A program made the translations under genes and the position numbers. 64,000 nt of DNA from Haloplasma contractile SSD-17B (GTDB lineage Bacteria; Bacillota_I; Bacilli_A; Haloplasmatales; Haloplasmataceae), in NCBI RefSeq assembly GCF_000215935.2, contig NZ_AFNU02000001.1:248001-312000 (forward strand). Direction: 5' to 3'. The stretch's first letter is position 1. Each line of letters opens with the position of its first letter. Positions 1 to 8,850 of this stretch are shown here, in pieces. The notes beneath the pieces are model-generated. The model saw nothing but the letters and a program-made list of their open reading frames with translations, had not been told where the DNA came from and ran no database searches.

Positions 1-166
1 TAATCACTTAGAACAAGTAAAATTGCAGTTGACACGGGCGATTAGACCATTACCTAATATGGTCATTAATAAAAATGTGAAGAACATTTTCGATTTTACT
101 TACGATGACTTTAAACTAACAGATTATAATCCACATCCTCATATCAAAGGAAAAGTTGCCGTTTAA
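1..166 (+). CDS. thyA: Thymidylate synthase, C-terminal end only
   Basis: Thymidylate synthase makes dTMP from dUMP using methylene-tetrahydrofolate and releases dihydrofolate. Only the last 54 codons are inside the window. The reading frame from base 2 ends at the TAA at 164-166 and shows the family's conserved tail, with a DFTYDDF stretch followed by [14 protein letters not shown]. The next gene, dihydrofolate reductase, starts 18 bases later. This is the usual thyA-dfrA pairing, in which the second enzyme regenerates the folate the first one oxidises. Nothing can be said about the catalytic half, which lies upstream of the window. Confidence 0.93.
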   Translation, partial: NHLEQVKLQLTRAIRPLPNMVINKNVKNIFDFTYDDFKLTDYNPHPHIKGKVAV

Positions 167-184
167 TTTAATAGGAGTGTTAAT

Positions 185-673
185 ATGTTATCGATTATAG
201 TAGCGTTTGATCAAAATAGATTAATAGGGAAAGATAATAAAATGCCGTGGCATTTTAAAGAAGATTTACGTTATTTTAAGGAAGTAACCATAGGTCACAA
301 AGTGGTTATGGGAAGAAAAACCTTTGAATCCATTGTATCGTACATAGGTGGACCACTGCCTGAAAGGGATAATATTGTATTAAGCCGTAATCTGTTTCCT
401 AATGATGAAGTCGAATCCTTTAAAAGTATTGATGATTTTTTAAACGTCTATAAGGATCACGATGAAGAAGTTTTTATAATTGGTGGTAAGACAATCTATG
501 AACAATTACTACCTTTTGCAAAGCGGTTATATATTACACATATTGAACAAGAATATGAAGGAGATACTTATTTTCCTAACGTGAATTATGACCAATATAT
601 AAAATTAAATGAACGACAATCAGGGGTATTACGCTTCTGTGTCTATGAAAGGAGGATTAAAGATGAACAATAA
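185..673 (+). CDS. dfrA: Dihydrofolate reductase
   Basis: Reduces dihydrofolate to tetrahydrofolate with NADPH, supplying one-carbon carriers for thymidylate, purine and methionine synthesis in the cytoplasm. The 162-residue length is typical. Visible family signatures are the N-terminal SIIVAFDQNRLIGKDNKMPW stretch (substrate-binding Met20-loop region), the acidic residue in HFKEDLRYF that binds the pterin, the VVMGRKTFESI cofactor-binding motif, and FIIGGKTIYEQLLP near residue 100. The start is the ATG preceded by AGGAGTG. It follows thyA closely, so the two are probably cotranscribed. Its last 11 bases overlap the start of the acyltransferase gene, which suggests translational coupling. 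Confidence 0.96.
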   Translation: MLSIIVAFDQNRLIGKDNKMPWHFKEDLRYFKEVTIGHKVVMGRKTFESIVSYIGGPLPERDNIVLSRNLFPNDEVESFKSIDDFLNVYKDHDEEVFIIGGKTIYEQLLPFAKRLYITHIEQEYEGDTYFPNVNYDQYIKLNERQSGVLRFCVYERRIKDEQ

Positions 674-1469
674 AACCTATCTTTTGCCTAAGGTCATATT
701 TTTAACAATTTTATTTATGATTATATTTGGGCTATACGATGTACTTAGTATTGTATTATTCACATTAGCATCGTTTATTATTGCATTAGTATTTGAAGTC
801 ACTTATATCTACGTGAAGTCTTTGATCTTTGAAAGGCGAGTGGAAAAAGGTAAATCACCTTCATTACAAACAATCTATAATGTCGTAAATCGTGTGATGA
901 TATTGGTTAATAATCTGTTGCGAATAAATGTGATTGTGAAAGGATACAATCACTTCGACTCTCAAGAGAACTATGTAATCTACTCAAATCATCAGAGTAA
1001 TGCGGATATTATAGTTATGTTAGAAGCTTTCAGGGATCCTATTGCATTTATGGCAAAAAAAGAAACGAGTAAGATTCCTATTGTCTCTCGCTGGATGCGT
1101 CTAATGGGATGTACATTCTTAGATCGCAAAGACGTCAGAGCACAAATTAAAACACTAAAAGAAAGTATTAATCAAGTTAAGAATGGATATAACATGGTGA
1201 TTTTCCCAGAAGGAACAAGAAGTAAGGGATCGGAGATGTTAGACTTTAAGGCAGGAAGCCTTAAAATTGCTTTAAAATCTAAAGCAAAAATTTTACCTGT
1301 AACTCTAAATAATGTTTATACGTTTTCTAATAAGTGGCCATTTAGACGAACAAACGTAACGGTTCATATCCATGAACCAATGGAATATGAAATGTATATG
1401 GACTTAGATACAGGTGAACTAGCCGATAAGGTAAAATCAATTATAAGTACTAAAATAGATAAAAACTAA
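663..1469 (+). CDS. plsC: 1-acyl-sn-glycerol-3-phosphate acyltransferase (PlsC family)
   Basis: Predicted to transfer a second acyl chain to lysophosphatidic acid, giving phosphatidic acid for membrane lipid synthesis. The 268-residue protein has two hydrophobic segments in its first 55 residues, then the acyltransferase box NHQSNAD (the NHx4D catalytic pair) and the substrate-binding FPEGTRS motif. I chose the ATG at 663 because a strong AAGGAGG lies just before it. An in-frame ATG at 609 lies deep inside dfrA and has no such site. A second, different acyltransferase of the same family is encoded at 47895. Which one is the housekeeping enzyme cannot be told from sequence. A terminator follows. 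Confidence 0.9.
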   Translation: MNNKTYLLPKVIFLTILFMIIFGLYDVLSIVLFTLASFIIALVFEVTYIYVKSLIFERRVEKGKSPSLQTIYNVVNRVMILVNNLLRINVIVKGYNHFDSQENYVIYSNHQSNADIIVMLEAFRDPIAFMAKKETSKIPIVSRWMRLMGCTFLDRKDVRAQIKTLKESINQVKNGYNMVIFPEGTRSKGSEMLDFKAGSLKIALKSKAKILPVTLNNVYTFSNKWPFRRTNVTVHIHEPMEYEMYMDLDTGELADKVKSIISTKIDKN

Positions 1470-1482
1470 ACGTTATTAGAAG

Positions 1483-1517
1483 ACTCATTATCATTAATAT
1501 GGATAATGAGTTTTTTT
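1483..1517 (+). terminator. Rho-independent terminator of thyA-dfrA-plsC
   Basis: A perfect 10-bp stem (ACTCATTATC with GATAATGAGT) and 9-base loop are followed directly by a run of seven T. It closes the folate/acyltransferase operon. Confidence 0.85.
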
Positions 1518-1897
1518 ATGTTCAATTTTTAGACAAACTACGAGTTAATGTAACATATAATGTTTTAGAATCTATGTGACTAATTATTCTATTTGTATAC
1601 AGGTGCATAGTGTTAAATCGTTTTTTTATAGAGAGATGAACTAGTAATAGAGCTTAGTTTATAACGAATTTATTTATTATTACGAATAATTAACGCTAGA
1701 AAATTAAGCTTTATCTGCTAATAAGTCTCATTCCTTAGGTTAATTGCATAGTTTATAGTGTATGCCTATAAACGCCGTACATATGAATCAATCTGTAGAA
1801 AATCAAGGTTCAATGCGGTTTTGAGTACTATAGGGGGTCTAATAACCATTAGTTAACCTAAATAAAATTAAACTATTTATTTGTTTGTCTATAAATT
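1518..1897. other. Intergenic region with no recognised feature
   Basis: About 380 bases of AT-rich sequence between the terminator and the spoVID promoter. I see no credible ORF, no tRNA-like cloverleaf and no strong hairpin. Short palindromes around 1740-1775 and the GGGGGTC at about 1833 are unexplained. Confidence 0.5.
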
Positions 1898-1927
1898 ATC
1901 ATATTTAATTTTAGTGAGACATAAATT
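1898..1927 (+). promoter_or_regulatory. Sigma-E-type promoter for spoVID-ysxE
   Basis: ATCATATT (1898-1905), a 14-base spacer and CATAAATT (1920-1927) fit the mother-cell sigma-E consensus (GKMATATT, about 14, CATACANT), with one mismatch in each element. The predicted start point lies about 28 bases before the spoVID ATG. B. subtilis spoVID is a sigma-E gene, and sigE is present in this window at 39126. Confidence 0.6.
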
Positions 1928-1961
1928 ATATTGATATGAACATATTAAAGGAGATGATTCG

Positions 1962-3074
1962 ATGAATTATACAATACCTTATAGTGATAAGATATCCTTG
2001 CCGAGAATTAATGAAGTTTTAGAGGCAGACATAGTGGCAGAGGATATAAACTATGACCAAACTGAATTAGAGGGTAAGATTATTATATCTGGTGAATACA
2101 CAGTTACGAATGATAGTGAAGTAATGGAGTTTACACATGAAATTCCAATCTCATTTCTGATTGATGATCCTGATGTAAACCCAAGTGTAGACATTAATAA
2201 TTTTACCTATGATGTTATTCCAGGTAAAGGTTTAGAAGTGAACTTTGAACTCGATGTCATGATTGCAGAACATGAAGAACCTGAAAAAGTTGAAGTAGAG
2301 TTAGATGATGCAAAAGACAAGGAAGAATTTCAAGAAAATGTTAATAGTAAGTTGAATGAGTTTCTAACTGATCGTGATGATGAAAAATCGGTTGTATATG
2401 ATATAAATGAGGAAATTGATCCTATAGATGAACCGATTGATGTTGAAGAAGAAGATGATGAGACAGAGTACAATGAGTTAGTAGTGGATGAACGTGAAAC
2501 TAATGAAGCGGATGATCAACAGTTAGAATCAGAGGAAGAAGTAACAGAAGAGAGAGAATTAGATCAAGAGCAAGATGAAGACCATGATGACGACGATATT
2601 GAAATAGCGATGTCTCAGATTGATAATGAAGAGAATGATAACTTAGTTGAAGAAGTAGAAAAAACTCGAGAAAAAGAACATGAACAACACGTTGAGGATA
2701 ACGATTCAATTCGTGAAGACGAGGTTGAAATTGTTGATCTAGAGGAGAAAGAAGTAGAAGAAGAGGAAGAAACGAAAGAAATAGAAAGAGACGATATCGA
2801 AACAGTTGAAAAAATAATTGAGCATAATGACAATACGGATGAAAATTTAGAAGAAGATGGGCGAATTAACATAAGACCAAATGGAGCAATTTCTTCATCT
2901 GAAAGCTATTATAATTCATTGAGAGAAAGTTACAGTACTTATAAAGTTTACTTTTTAGATGAAGGTCAATCAATTGATGAATTCTGTGAAGAACATGATG
3001 TATCGCGCGCATTAATAAATGATGAAGATACTGAGGAAACTAGAAAGGTAGTTATCAGAGTAGACCATGAATAA
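1962..3074 (+). CDS. spoVID: SpoVID-like spore coat morphogenesis protein
   Basis: In B. subtilis SpoVID sits on the forespore surface and is needed for the coat to encase the spore. Assignment rests on three things. The N-terminal ~110 residues have the beta-rich 'D(I)V..E......G.I.I.GEY' character of the SpoVID head domain. The C-terminal ~50 residues resemble a degenerate LysM module (YKVYFLDEGQSIDEFCEEHDVS). The gene order spoVID-ysxE-valS is that of Bacillus. Between the two domains lie about 190 residues dominated by Glu and Asp, low in complexity and probably disordered, which is a usual SpoVID trait. AAGGAG precedes the ATG. It overlaps ysxE by 8 bases. A sigma-E-type promoter lies upstream. 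Identity is inferred, since residue conservation alone is weak. Confidence 0.78.
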   Translation: MNYTIPYSDKISLPRINEVLEADIVAEDINYDQTELEGKIIISGEYTVTNDSEVMEFTHEIPISFLIDDPDVNPSVDINNFTYDVIPGKGLEVNFELDVMIAEHEEPEKVEVELDDAKDKEEFQENVNSKLNEFLTDRDDEKSVVYDINEEIDPIDEPIDVEEEDDETEYNELVVDERETNEADDQQLESEEEVTEERELDQEQDEDHDDDDIEIAMSQIDNEENDNLVEEVEKTREKEHEQHVEDNDSIREDEVEIVDLEEKEVEEEEETKEIERDDIETVEKIIEHNDNTDENLEEDGRINIRPNGAISSSESYYNSLRESYSTYKVYFLDEGQSIDEFCEEHDVSRALINDEDTEETRKVVIRVDHE

Positions 3075-4035
3075 TATAGATGATTCTTTACGTGAAGCCG
3101 TAGAGGAACTATATGAAATAAAAATACAGAAAGTTTTTCCTATGAATACTGTTTTTAAAATCAAAACAGATGATGGAAAAACTTTCTGTTTAAAACAAAC
3201 AAATAACAAGAATCTCATGAATATATATAATTATTTAGTTGCAGCAAAGTTTAAGCATATCATTTTGCCAATTCGAAATAAAAATAATGAGTATCTTACA
3301 TCGTATAAACATGGGTACCTATATGTTACTCCCTGGTGTGATGACATTGGTTATCCTATTGAACGAAAACTGGTGGATTATTTAGAAATCCTAACTATAA
3401 TGCATGAAACAACGTTCATAGATAAGAAATTTAACAAGAAACAATTTGTCAGAACGTACGCAAAACAAAAAAAGCAATTAAATAATCACTTTTCCATTAT
3501 TGATTATTTCCTTGTAGAATGTGAATCGAGTGACTACAAACAGGTTTTTGAATGGGCTTTTCTTATGAACTATCGTAAGATTATAGAGGTTAAAAACATT
3601 TTTATGACACTACAAGATAAGATTGATACATTAGTTGATTCTATAAAGGTGTTTCCCTATTGTATGATTCATAACAATCCAATCATTGATCATTTTATAG
3701 TAACTAATGAAAATAAATACTTTATTAGTTTAGATAAAAGTATCTTGGGAATATCAACACACGATTTTATAAAGCCGTTTATTGAGTATTGTGATATGGA
3801 AGTTGATTGGTACAAACTAGTGACAGAAAATCATTCTCATGAACTCGCTTTTTATTACTTTATATTTAATGTTCTTTATTACATCGTGAAAAATATTGAT
3901 ATTACGTATTTATCAGGGAACGCTCACTTTGAGTCAATCAACTCTTTTATCTATACCATTCATGTTATTAATAGAGCGTGTGATATTTATTATAAGTATG
4001 AGGGAATGAAGGAAAAACAGACTAATGAAAGTTGA
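3067..4035 (+). CDS. ysxE: YsxE-like CotS-family spore coat protein
   Basis: Member of the CotS/YsxE family of spore coat proteins, which have an aminoglycoside-phosphotransferase-like kinase fold. The 322-residue protein begins with a small lobe (KIQKVFPMNTVFKIKTDDGK, then FCLKQTN, a beta strand with the usual ATP-site lysine) and continues with a largely alpha-helical second lobe. The catalytic-loop position reads CMIHNNPIIDHFI. The H.N pattern is kept, but the expected H(G/N)D aspartate is not obvious, so phosphotransfer is doubtful. Its start overlaps the end of spoVID, which indicates one operon and coupled translation. The position between spoVID and valS is that of B. subtilis ysxE. 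Probably made in the mother cell under sigma-E. Confidence 0.75.
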   Translation: MNNIDDSLREAVEELYEIKIQKVFPMNTVFKIKTDDGKTFCLKQTNNKNLMNIYNYLVAAKFKHIILPIRNKNNEYLTSYKHGYLYVTPWCDDIGYPIERKLVDYLEILTIMHETTFIDKKFNKKQFVRTYAKQKKQLNNHFSIIDYFLVECESSDYKQVFEWAFLMNYRKIIEVKNIFMTLQDKIDTLVDSIKVFPYCMIHNNPIIDHFIVTNENKYFISLDKSILGISTHDFIKPFIEYCDMEVDWYKLVTENHSHELAFYYFIFNVLYYIVKNIDITYLSGNAHFESINSFIYTIHVINRACDIYYKYEGMKEKQTNES

Positions 4036-4042
4036 TTTTTAA

Positions 4043-4210
4043 TTAATCACCAGATATGATCCAAAAGAAGGCGTAAACAATTCCTAATAAAATAAGTAAA
4101 ATTACCATTAACGGTAGCGGGATGAATATTGTTAGAATTAATTGCCATATTAAAAGAACCATGACATAATTCAACAACTCTTCTGCTAAAACACATAGTA
4201 CATTTTTCAT
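4043..4210 (-). CDS. Small two-helix membrane protein, hypothetical
   Basis: A 55-codon ORF too short for most ORF callers. It starts at an ATG preceded by AAAAAGGAGTG at good spacing and ends at a TAA seven bases beyond the convergent ysxE stop. The product starts MKNVLCVLAEELLN and then carries one long or two adjacent hydrophobic segments (about residues 15-29 and 32-52), ending ISGD. I recognise no family. Upstream on its own strand is AACC, 15 bases, CATAAAATA, which fits the late mother-cell sigma-K pattern. Together with its place beside spoVID-ysxE this suggests, without proving, a small spore-associated membrane protein. The good ribosome binding site is the main reason to believe it. 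Confidence 0.6.
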   Translation of the reverse strand: MKNVLCVLAEELLNYVMVLLIWQLILTIFIPLPLMVILLILLGIVYAFFWIISGD

Positions 4211-4242
4211 ATAAACACTCCTTTTTACAGTATTTCTTATTT

Positions 4243-4270
4243 TATTTTATGAATATAAATAAAAATGGTT
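4243..4270 (-). promoter_or_regulatory. Candidate sigma-K-type promoter for the 55-residue ORF
   Basis: Read on the minus strand: AACC (complement of 4267-4270), 15 bases, then CATAAAATA (complement of 4243-4251). This matches mACm-N15-CATAnnnTA. The start codon is about 33 bases from the -10 element. The motif is short and AT-rich, so chance occurrence is possible. Confidence 0.35.
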
Positions 4271-4298
4271 ATTGTATCCAAAAATTTCATTATAAATC

Positions 4299-4620
4299 TT
4301 GTATTTATTTTGAAAATTGTGTACAATATATAAAGATAAAATAAATAATGAATGACCATGACCAGGAGGAGTAAAGATGTATTTTACTTTTTAGAGAGGA
4401 ACTTCTAGGCTGAAAGAGTTCTAAGTAAACCATTTTGAAGGTAGCCTGTGAGTTGGTATGATGAAATAAGTAGTGTAGTCATACCCGTCCGTTTACGTTA
4501 CAAACAAAATTGAGTGGCCGTAGATCATTTTTAAATCTAACGGCAATTAGGATGGTACCGCGATTATAAGTCGTTCCTGTTTTATAGTTTTAAACTATAC
4601 AACAGGGAGGGCTTTTTTTA
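4299..4620 (+). promoter_or_regulatory. T-box leader of valS with promoter and terminator
   Basis: A tRNA-sensing T-box riboswitch. A plausible promoter (TTGTAT 4299, 17 bases, TACAAT 4322) is followed by a structured leader, the diagnostic T-box sequence AGGATGGTACCGCG at 4549-4562, and a terminator hairpin (4576-4610) ending in seven T. In the expected specifier position (GAAG-GTA-GCC, codon at 4441-4443) the triplet is GTA, a valine codon, which fits valS downstream. The exact specifier is inferred from pattern only. Uncharged tRNA-Val should favour the antiterminator and allow valS transcription. Confidence 0.88.
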
Positions 4621-4749
4621 TTGCAAGTGCAAGAATATATGTGTAAAGAATCGTGTCTGACTTTTGCGAGTAAGAATAGGAATGCTGTTTAAAAGGTGCT
4701 ACAAATTATTTTTTGATCTATATTTAATTATTTGCATGGTAACACTAAT

Positions 4750-4819
4750 TGTCGTATTTATGTTCTACGATTAAATACGACATTTGAGAACTTAACTTTA
4801 TCTTAAAAAGTCTTAAGAT
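4750..4819. repeat. Two hairpins in the long gap between the T-box and valS
   Basis: TGTCGTATTTA (4750-4760) is perfectly inverted at 4772-4782 with an 11-base loop, and a shorter ATCTTAA/TTAAGAT pair follows at about 4800-4819. Neither has a T-run, so they are not classic terminators. The T-box terminator ends 295 bases before the valS start, which is long for this riboswitch class. Confidence 0.6.
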
Positions 4820-4914
4820 TAAAAAACATAACTTATGAAGAATTTGTAATGAACTTAGAAATTAGTTTGATAAACTATATAGAGTTCGTATACGTTAGAA
4901 AGGAAGTAGATCTT

Positions 4915-7560
4915 ATGAGTAAAAAAGAATTAGCAAAAAAGTATAATCATCTAGAAGTAGAGAATGGTAAATATGACTTTTGGTTAGAAAATGAAGTATT
5001 TAAAGCTGACCCTGAGAGTGGTAAACCGAAATATTCAATTGTAATTCCACCTCCAAATGTAACAGGGAAACTTCACTTAGGGCATGCATGGGATGGAACA
5101 TTACAAGATATCTTAATAAGACGTAAAAGAATGCAAGGGTATGACGCCCTATGGTTACCTGGAATGGACCATGCAGGAATTGCGACTCAAGCGAAAGTTG
5201 ACGCTAAATTACGTGAACAAGGAACCAATCGATATGAATTAGGTAGAGAAAAATTCTTAGAGGTTTCATGGGAATGGAAACATGAATATGCTGAATTTAT
5301 AAGACAGCAGTGGGCAAATGTAGGATTTTCTCTTGATTACTCACGTGAACGGTTTACTTTAGATGAAGGACTAAATGATGCAGTTAATGAAGTATTCATA
5401 CGTCTCTATAACAAAGGACTAATCTATCGTGGTGAACGTATTATTAACTGGGACCCTCAAGCTCAAACTGCTTTATCGAATATTGAAGTTGAGCATAAAG
5501 AAGTAGAGGGAGCATTTTATTACTTCAAATATATGTTTGAAAATAGTGATGAATACTTAACAATCGCTACAACACGGCCTGAAACGATGTTTGGGGATGT
5601 TGCAGTAGCCGTTCATCCTGAAGATGACCGTTATAAAGACTTAGTTGGTAAAAATGTGTTGATTCCTGGAAATAAAAAACCAATTCCTATTATTACAGAT
5701 TCTTACGTAGATATGGAATTTGGTACAGGAGCCGTTAAGATTACACCAGCACACGATCCAAACGACTTTGAAATAGGTAATCGTCATGATTTAGAACGTT
5801 TAATATGTATGAATCAAGACGGTACCATGAATGACCTAGCTCATCCGTATACAGGTATGGACCGATTCAAATGCCGTAAGCAATTAGTTAAAGATCTAGA
5901 AGACGCTTTGTTAGTGATTAAAATAGATAAGCATGTTCATTCGGTAGGTCATAGTGAGCGTACAGGTGTAATAGTAGAACCATATTTATCTAAACAATGG
6001 TTTGTTAAAATGGATGAGTTATCACAAGCTGTATTAGAACAACAAAAGACAAATGAGAAAGTAAACTTTGTACCAGAACGATTTAATAAAACATTTAATA
6101 ATTGGATGGAAGGTGTTTATGATTGGTGTATCTCACGACAATTATGGTGGGGTCATCGTATACCGGCTTGGTACCATAAAGTGACTGGAGACATTTATGT
6201 TGGGAAAGATGCACCGAGTGACATCGAAAACTATACTCAGGATGAAGATGTATTAGATACTTGGTTCTCATCTGCTTTATGGCCTTTTTCAACATTAGGT
6301 TGGCCTAATGTTGATGACCAAGAATTGCAACGTTATTTCCCTACGGATTGTCTTGTTACCGGGTATGATATAATCTTCTTCTGGGTTGCACGTATGGTAT
6401 TCCAATCAATAGAATTTACAGGTCAGAGACCATTTACTGATGTGTTAATGCATGGTTTAGTTCGAGATGCAGAAGGACGTAAAATGAGTAAGTCGCTTGG
6501 TAATGGGGTAGACCCTATGGTAGAAATTGAGAAATACGGAGCGGATAGTTTACGCTATTTCTTAACAACAAACTCTGCACCAGGCCAGGATTTACGTTAC
6601 CTAGAAGAAAAGGTGGAATCATCTTGGAACTTTATTAATAAAATTTGGAATGCATCTCGATTTGTTATGATGAATCTTGAAGATTTAAACTATGAAGACA
6701 TTAATCTTAATGTAGAATCATTTAATATCGCTGACAAATGGATATTAGCTCGTTTAAACGAAACAATTGAACATGTTGATAGCAATTACGATAAATACGA
6801 GTTCGGAGAAGTAGCACGTCATCTGTATAACTTCATTTGGGAAGATTTCTGTGATTGGTATATTGAAATGGCTAAATTACCACTCAATGGTGAAGATGAA
6901 GTGGCTAAGCACACAACGCAATCTGTACTTGCTTATGTACTCGAATCAATTATGAAACTATTGCATCCATTTATGCCATTCGTAACTGAAGAAATTTGGC
7001 AACTACTTCCGCACGAGGATGTTGTATCAATTACGATCTCTGCGTGGCCTAAAGTAAAAGAGGAACTTTACTTTAAAGATAAGATTGAATCATTTAACAC
7101 AATTAAGGAAGTAATCCGTTCAGTACGTAATATAAGAGCTGAAGTTAATACACCGATTTCAAAACCAATCAGTTTATATTTAAAAGCTAAAAATCAGAAG
7201 GCATTAGACCTATTTAATGACAATAAACATTATGTAGAACGTTTCTGTAATCCAGAGAGATTAACGATTGGTAGTGAGATTAACTTAGATGAAGAGGCAA
7301 TGTCATCCATTCTAACAGATGTTGAGGTATATATTCCATTAGCGGGATTAATTGACATAAAAGCTGAAATAGAACGTTTAGAGGGAGAACTAAGTAAGTT
7401 AAAAGGCGAAGTGACCCGTTGTGAGAAAATGCTTGCAAATAAAAACTTCGTTGAAAGAGCTCCAGAAGCTAAAGTGCAGATTGAACGCGATAAATTACAA
7501 GACTATAAAACAAAATTTGAAACGGTACAGAAAAGAATAGCTGAATTAAAAGCAAAATAA
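4915..7560 (+). CDS. valS: Valyl-tRNA synthetase
   Basis: Charges tRNA-Val with valine in the cytoplasm and hydrolyses mischarged threonine. The 881-residue product has the class I signatures HLGH (within [16 protein letters not shown]) and KMSKS (KMSKSLGNG). It also has the CP1 editing domain with [10 protein letters not shown], and a C-terminal coiled-coil arm (about residues 815-880) that contacts the tRNA. I take the ATG at 4915 ([10 protein letters not shown]), which has AAAGGAAG upstream. The in-frame ATG at 4849 adds 22 residues without homology-like character and has no ribosome site. Control is by the T-box leader upstream. In B. subtilis folC usually follows. Here it is absent and a thioredoxin-like gene follows instead. 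Confidence 0.97.
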   Translation: MSKKELAKKYNHLEVENGKYDFWLENEVFKADPESGKPKYSIVIPPPNVTGKLHLGHAWDGTLQDILIRRKRMQGYDALWLPGMDHAGIATQAKVDAKLREQGTNRYELGREKFLEVSWEWKHEYAEFIRQQWANVGFSLDYSRERFTLDEGLNDAVNEVFIRLYNKGLIYRGERIINWDPQAQTALSNIEVEHKEVEGAFYYFKYMFENSDEYLTIATTRPETMFGDVAVAVHPEDDRYKDLVGKNVLIPGNKKPIPIITDSYVDMEFGTGAVKITPAHDPNDFEIGNRHDLERLICMNQDGTMNDLAHPYTGMDRFKCRKQLVKDLEDALLVIKIDKHVHSVGHSERTGVIVEPYLSKQWFVKMDELSQAVLEQQKTNEKVNFVPERFNKTFNNWMEGVYDWCISRQLWWGHRIPAWYHKVTGDIYVGKDAPSDIENYTQDEDVLDTWFSSALWPFSTLGWPNVDDQELQRYFPTDCLVTGYDIIFFWVARMVFQSIEFTGQRPFTDVLMHGLVRDAEGRKMSKSLGNGVDPMVEIEKYGADSLRYFLTTNSAPGQDLRYLEEKVESSWNFINKIWNASRFVMMNLEDLNYEDINLNVESFNIADKWILARLNETIEHVDSNYDKYEFGEVARHLYNFIWEDFCDWYIEMAKLPLNGEDEVAKHTTQSVLAYVLESIMKLLHPFMPFVTEEIWQLLPHEDVVSITISAWPKVKEELYFKDKIESFNTIKEVIRSVRNIRAEVNTPISKPISLYLKAKNQKALDLFNDNKHYVERFCNPERLTIGSEINLDEEAMSSILTDVEVYIPLAGLIDIKAEIERLEGELSKLKGEVTRCEKMLANKNFVERAPEAKVQIERDKLQDYKTKFETVQKRIAELKAK

Positions 7561-7720
7561 AACTAAGTAATATGATCTAGAGGGGGACCGTTTCTCCTAC
7601 TCAAGATCTATTACCAAATATAGATAACAAAAAAATTATTATAATAATTTATTCTTTTAAAGTAGTGTGGTATTATATAACATATGTAGTTTGATTTATT
7701 ACAGGAAGGGAGTACTGCAC

Positions 7721-8308
7721 ATGTTAAAAATGAATAAATTAATATATAGTTTAATACTCATCGGAGTCATTTTACTTTCTGGGTGCGAACAAACTCAAGA
7801 AGAACAAAATGAGCCAGAAAAGGATTTTACCTATTTAAACGAATTGACACACGAGGAATTCAAAGCTAAGTTTGATGCTGGTGAAGAGTTTTTTATCTAT
7901 ATTGGTCGCCCGGATTGTGGTGATTCGCGTAAATTTGAGCAAGAATTTGAAGATTTATTTGTTAAATTACATGAAGATGGTTCGGTAAACTTTATACGTT
8001 ATGAGCTAGATCAAAAATTATATTACTTTGATATATCGAGTATAATTCCTGATTTTGATAAGGTACTTAGAAAAGAATATCACGAGAAATATGATTTCTA
8101 CTTTACACCAACATTACTACATTATAAAAATGTTGATGAAGATCCAGAAAGTGATGCAATTATTATAGCAGAGTGGGACCCTGTTTACGGCTTCGAGCCC
8201 ACACAATATATGAACTGGTTCTACGATACTGGGTTAATTGAACCTAATCAAGATATTATTCATGATGGTGGTACTGATCGTGTATATGATGAATCAGAAG
8301 AAAAATAA
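7721..8308 (+). CDS. Thioredoxin-fold lipoprotein with CxxS motif
   Basis: A secreted lipoprotein of 195 residues. The N-terminus is MLKMNKLIYS, a hydrophobic stretch, and lipobox LLSGC, so it should be anchored outside the membrane. A thioredoxin-like domain follows, with IYIGRPDCGDSRKFEQEF giving a CGDS (CxxS) active site and a TPT loop (FTPTLLHY) in the cis-proline position. CxxS proteins lack the resolving cysteine and usually bind or isomerise rather than reduce disulfides. The start is the ATG after GGAAGGGAG. An upstream in-frame start at 7667 would bury the signal peptide. Its neighbour at 8338 is a CxxC thioredoxin, so the two may act as a pair on extracytoplasmic thiols. Substrate unknown. 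Confidence 0.8.
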   Translation: MLKMNKLIYSLILIGVILLSGCEQTQEEQNEPEKDFTYLNELTHEEFKAKFDAGEEFFIYIGRPDCGDSRKFEQEFEDLFVKLHEDGSVNFIRYELDQKLYYFDISSIIPDFDKVLRKEYHEKYDFYFTPTLLHYKNVDEDPESDAIIIAEWDPVYGFEPTQYMNWFYDTGLIEPNQDIIHDGGTDRVYDESEEK

Positions 8309-8337
8309 GATAATTAATATATGATGGAGTGATTAAT

Positions 8338-8775
8338 ATGAAAAAAATGGTAATTGGACTAATTTCATTATTAGTTGTACTAATTATAACAATCATCGGG
8401 ATTGATATTTACAATTCAGCGAAAGGGTATAAAGTAGAGCCTAAATCAGCTGAAGTTGCACTCGAGCAATTTGCTAAAGGAGAAGACTTTTTATTAGTGC
8501 TTGGGCAATCTTGGTGCGGTGGATGTAAAGCATATAAGAAGGACGCGTTGCCTGAGTATTTAAAATCAGATTATAATGAACAATATCCTTTAATATATGT
8601 CGAGTTGGATGAGAATCCGGAAAGCATTAGAAAAACACTTACAGGTATAGCTAACGTTACTTCTACACCTACTACTTACCTAGTGATAGATGGACAAATT
8701 CAACCAAAGTTAGAATCTGGAAAATATATTCCATCATTTGAACAAATAGAATCATATATTGAAAACTATGAGTAA
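8338..8775 (+). CDS. Membrane-anchored thioredoxin-like protein (CGGC)
   Basis: A 145-residue protein with an N-terminal transmembrane anchor (about residues 5-25) and an extracytoplasmic thioredoxin domain. The active site is WCGGC within LGQSWCGGCKAYKKD, and the cis-proline loop is TSTPTTYLV. CxxC thioredoxins of this kind resemble bacteriocin-transport accessory proteins and other extracytoplasmic thiol-disulfide enzymes. The specific role is unknown. I chose the ATG at 8338 (MKKMV) with GGAGTG nine bases upstream, over a GTG at 8329. It lies 29 bases after the CxxS lipoprotein and is followed by a terminator, so the two genes look like one unit. Confidence 0.82.
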   Translation: MKKMVIGLISLLVVLIITIIGIDIYNSAKGYKVEPKSAEVALEQFAKGEDFLLVLGQSWCGGCKAYKKDALPEYLKSDYNEQYPLIYVELDENPESIRKTLTGIANVTSTPTTYLVIDGQIQPKLESGKYIPSFEQIESYIENYE

Positions 8776-8799
8776 AATTAAACTGTAATATTTAAACTA

Positions 8800-8823
8800 A
8801 GCCCTCAACTGAGGGCTTTTTCT
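8800..8823 (+). terminator. Terminator after the thioredoxin pair
   Basis: AGCCCTC and GAGGGCT flank a three-to-four-base loop and are followed by a T-run. Compact, strong intrinsic terminator. Confidence 0.9.
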
Positions 8824-8850
8824 ATACAGGTGGTTACTCAAATTAAAATA

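Noticed and set aside
2500-2872. Two minus-strand ORFs (69 and 85 codons) inside spoVID
   Set aside because: They are mirror products of the Glu/Asp-rich coding repeats (the complement gives Ser/Leu runs), with no ribosome site.
4849-4914. 22-residue N-terminal extension of valyl-tRNA synthetase
   Set aside because: No ribosome site and no family-like sequence before [10 protein letters not shown].
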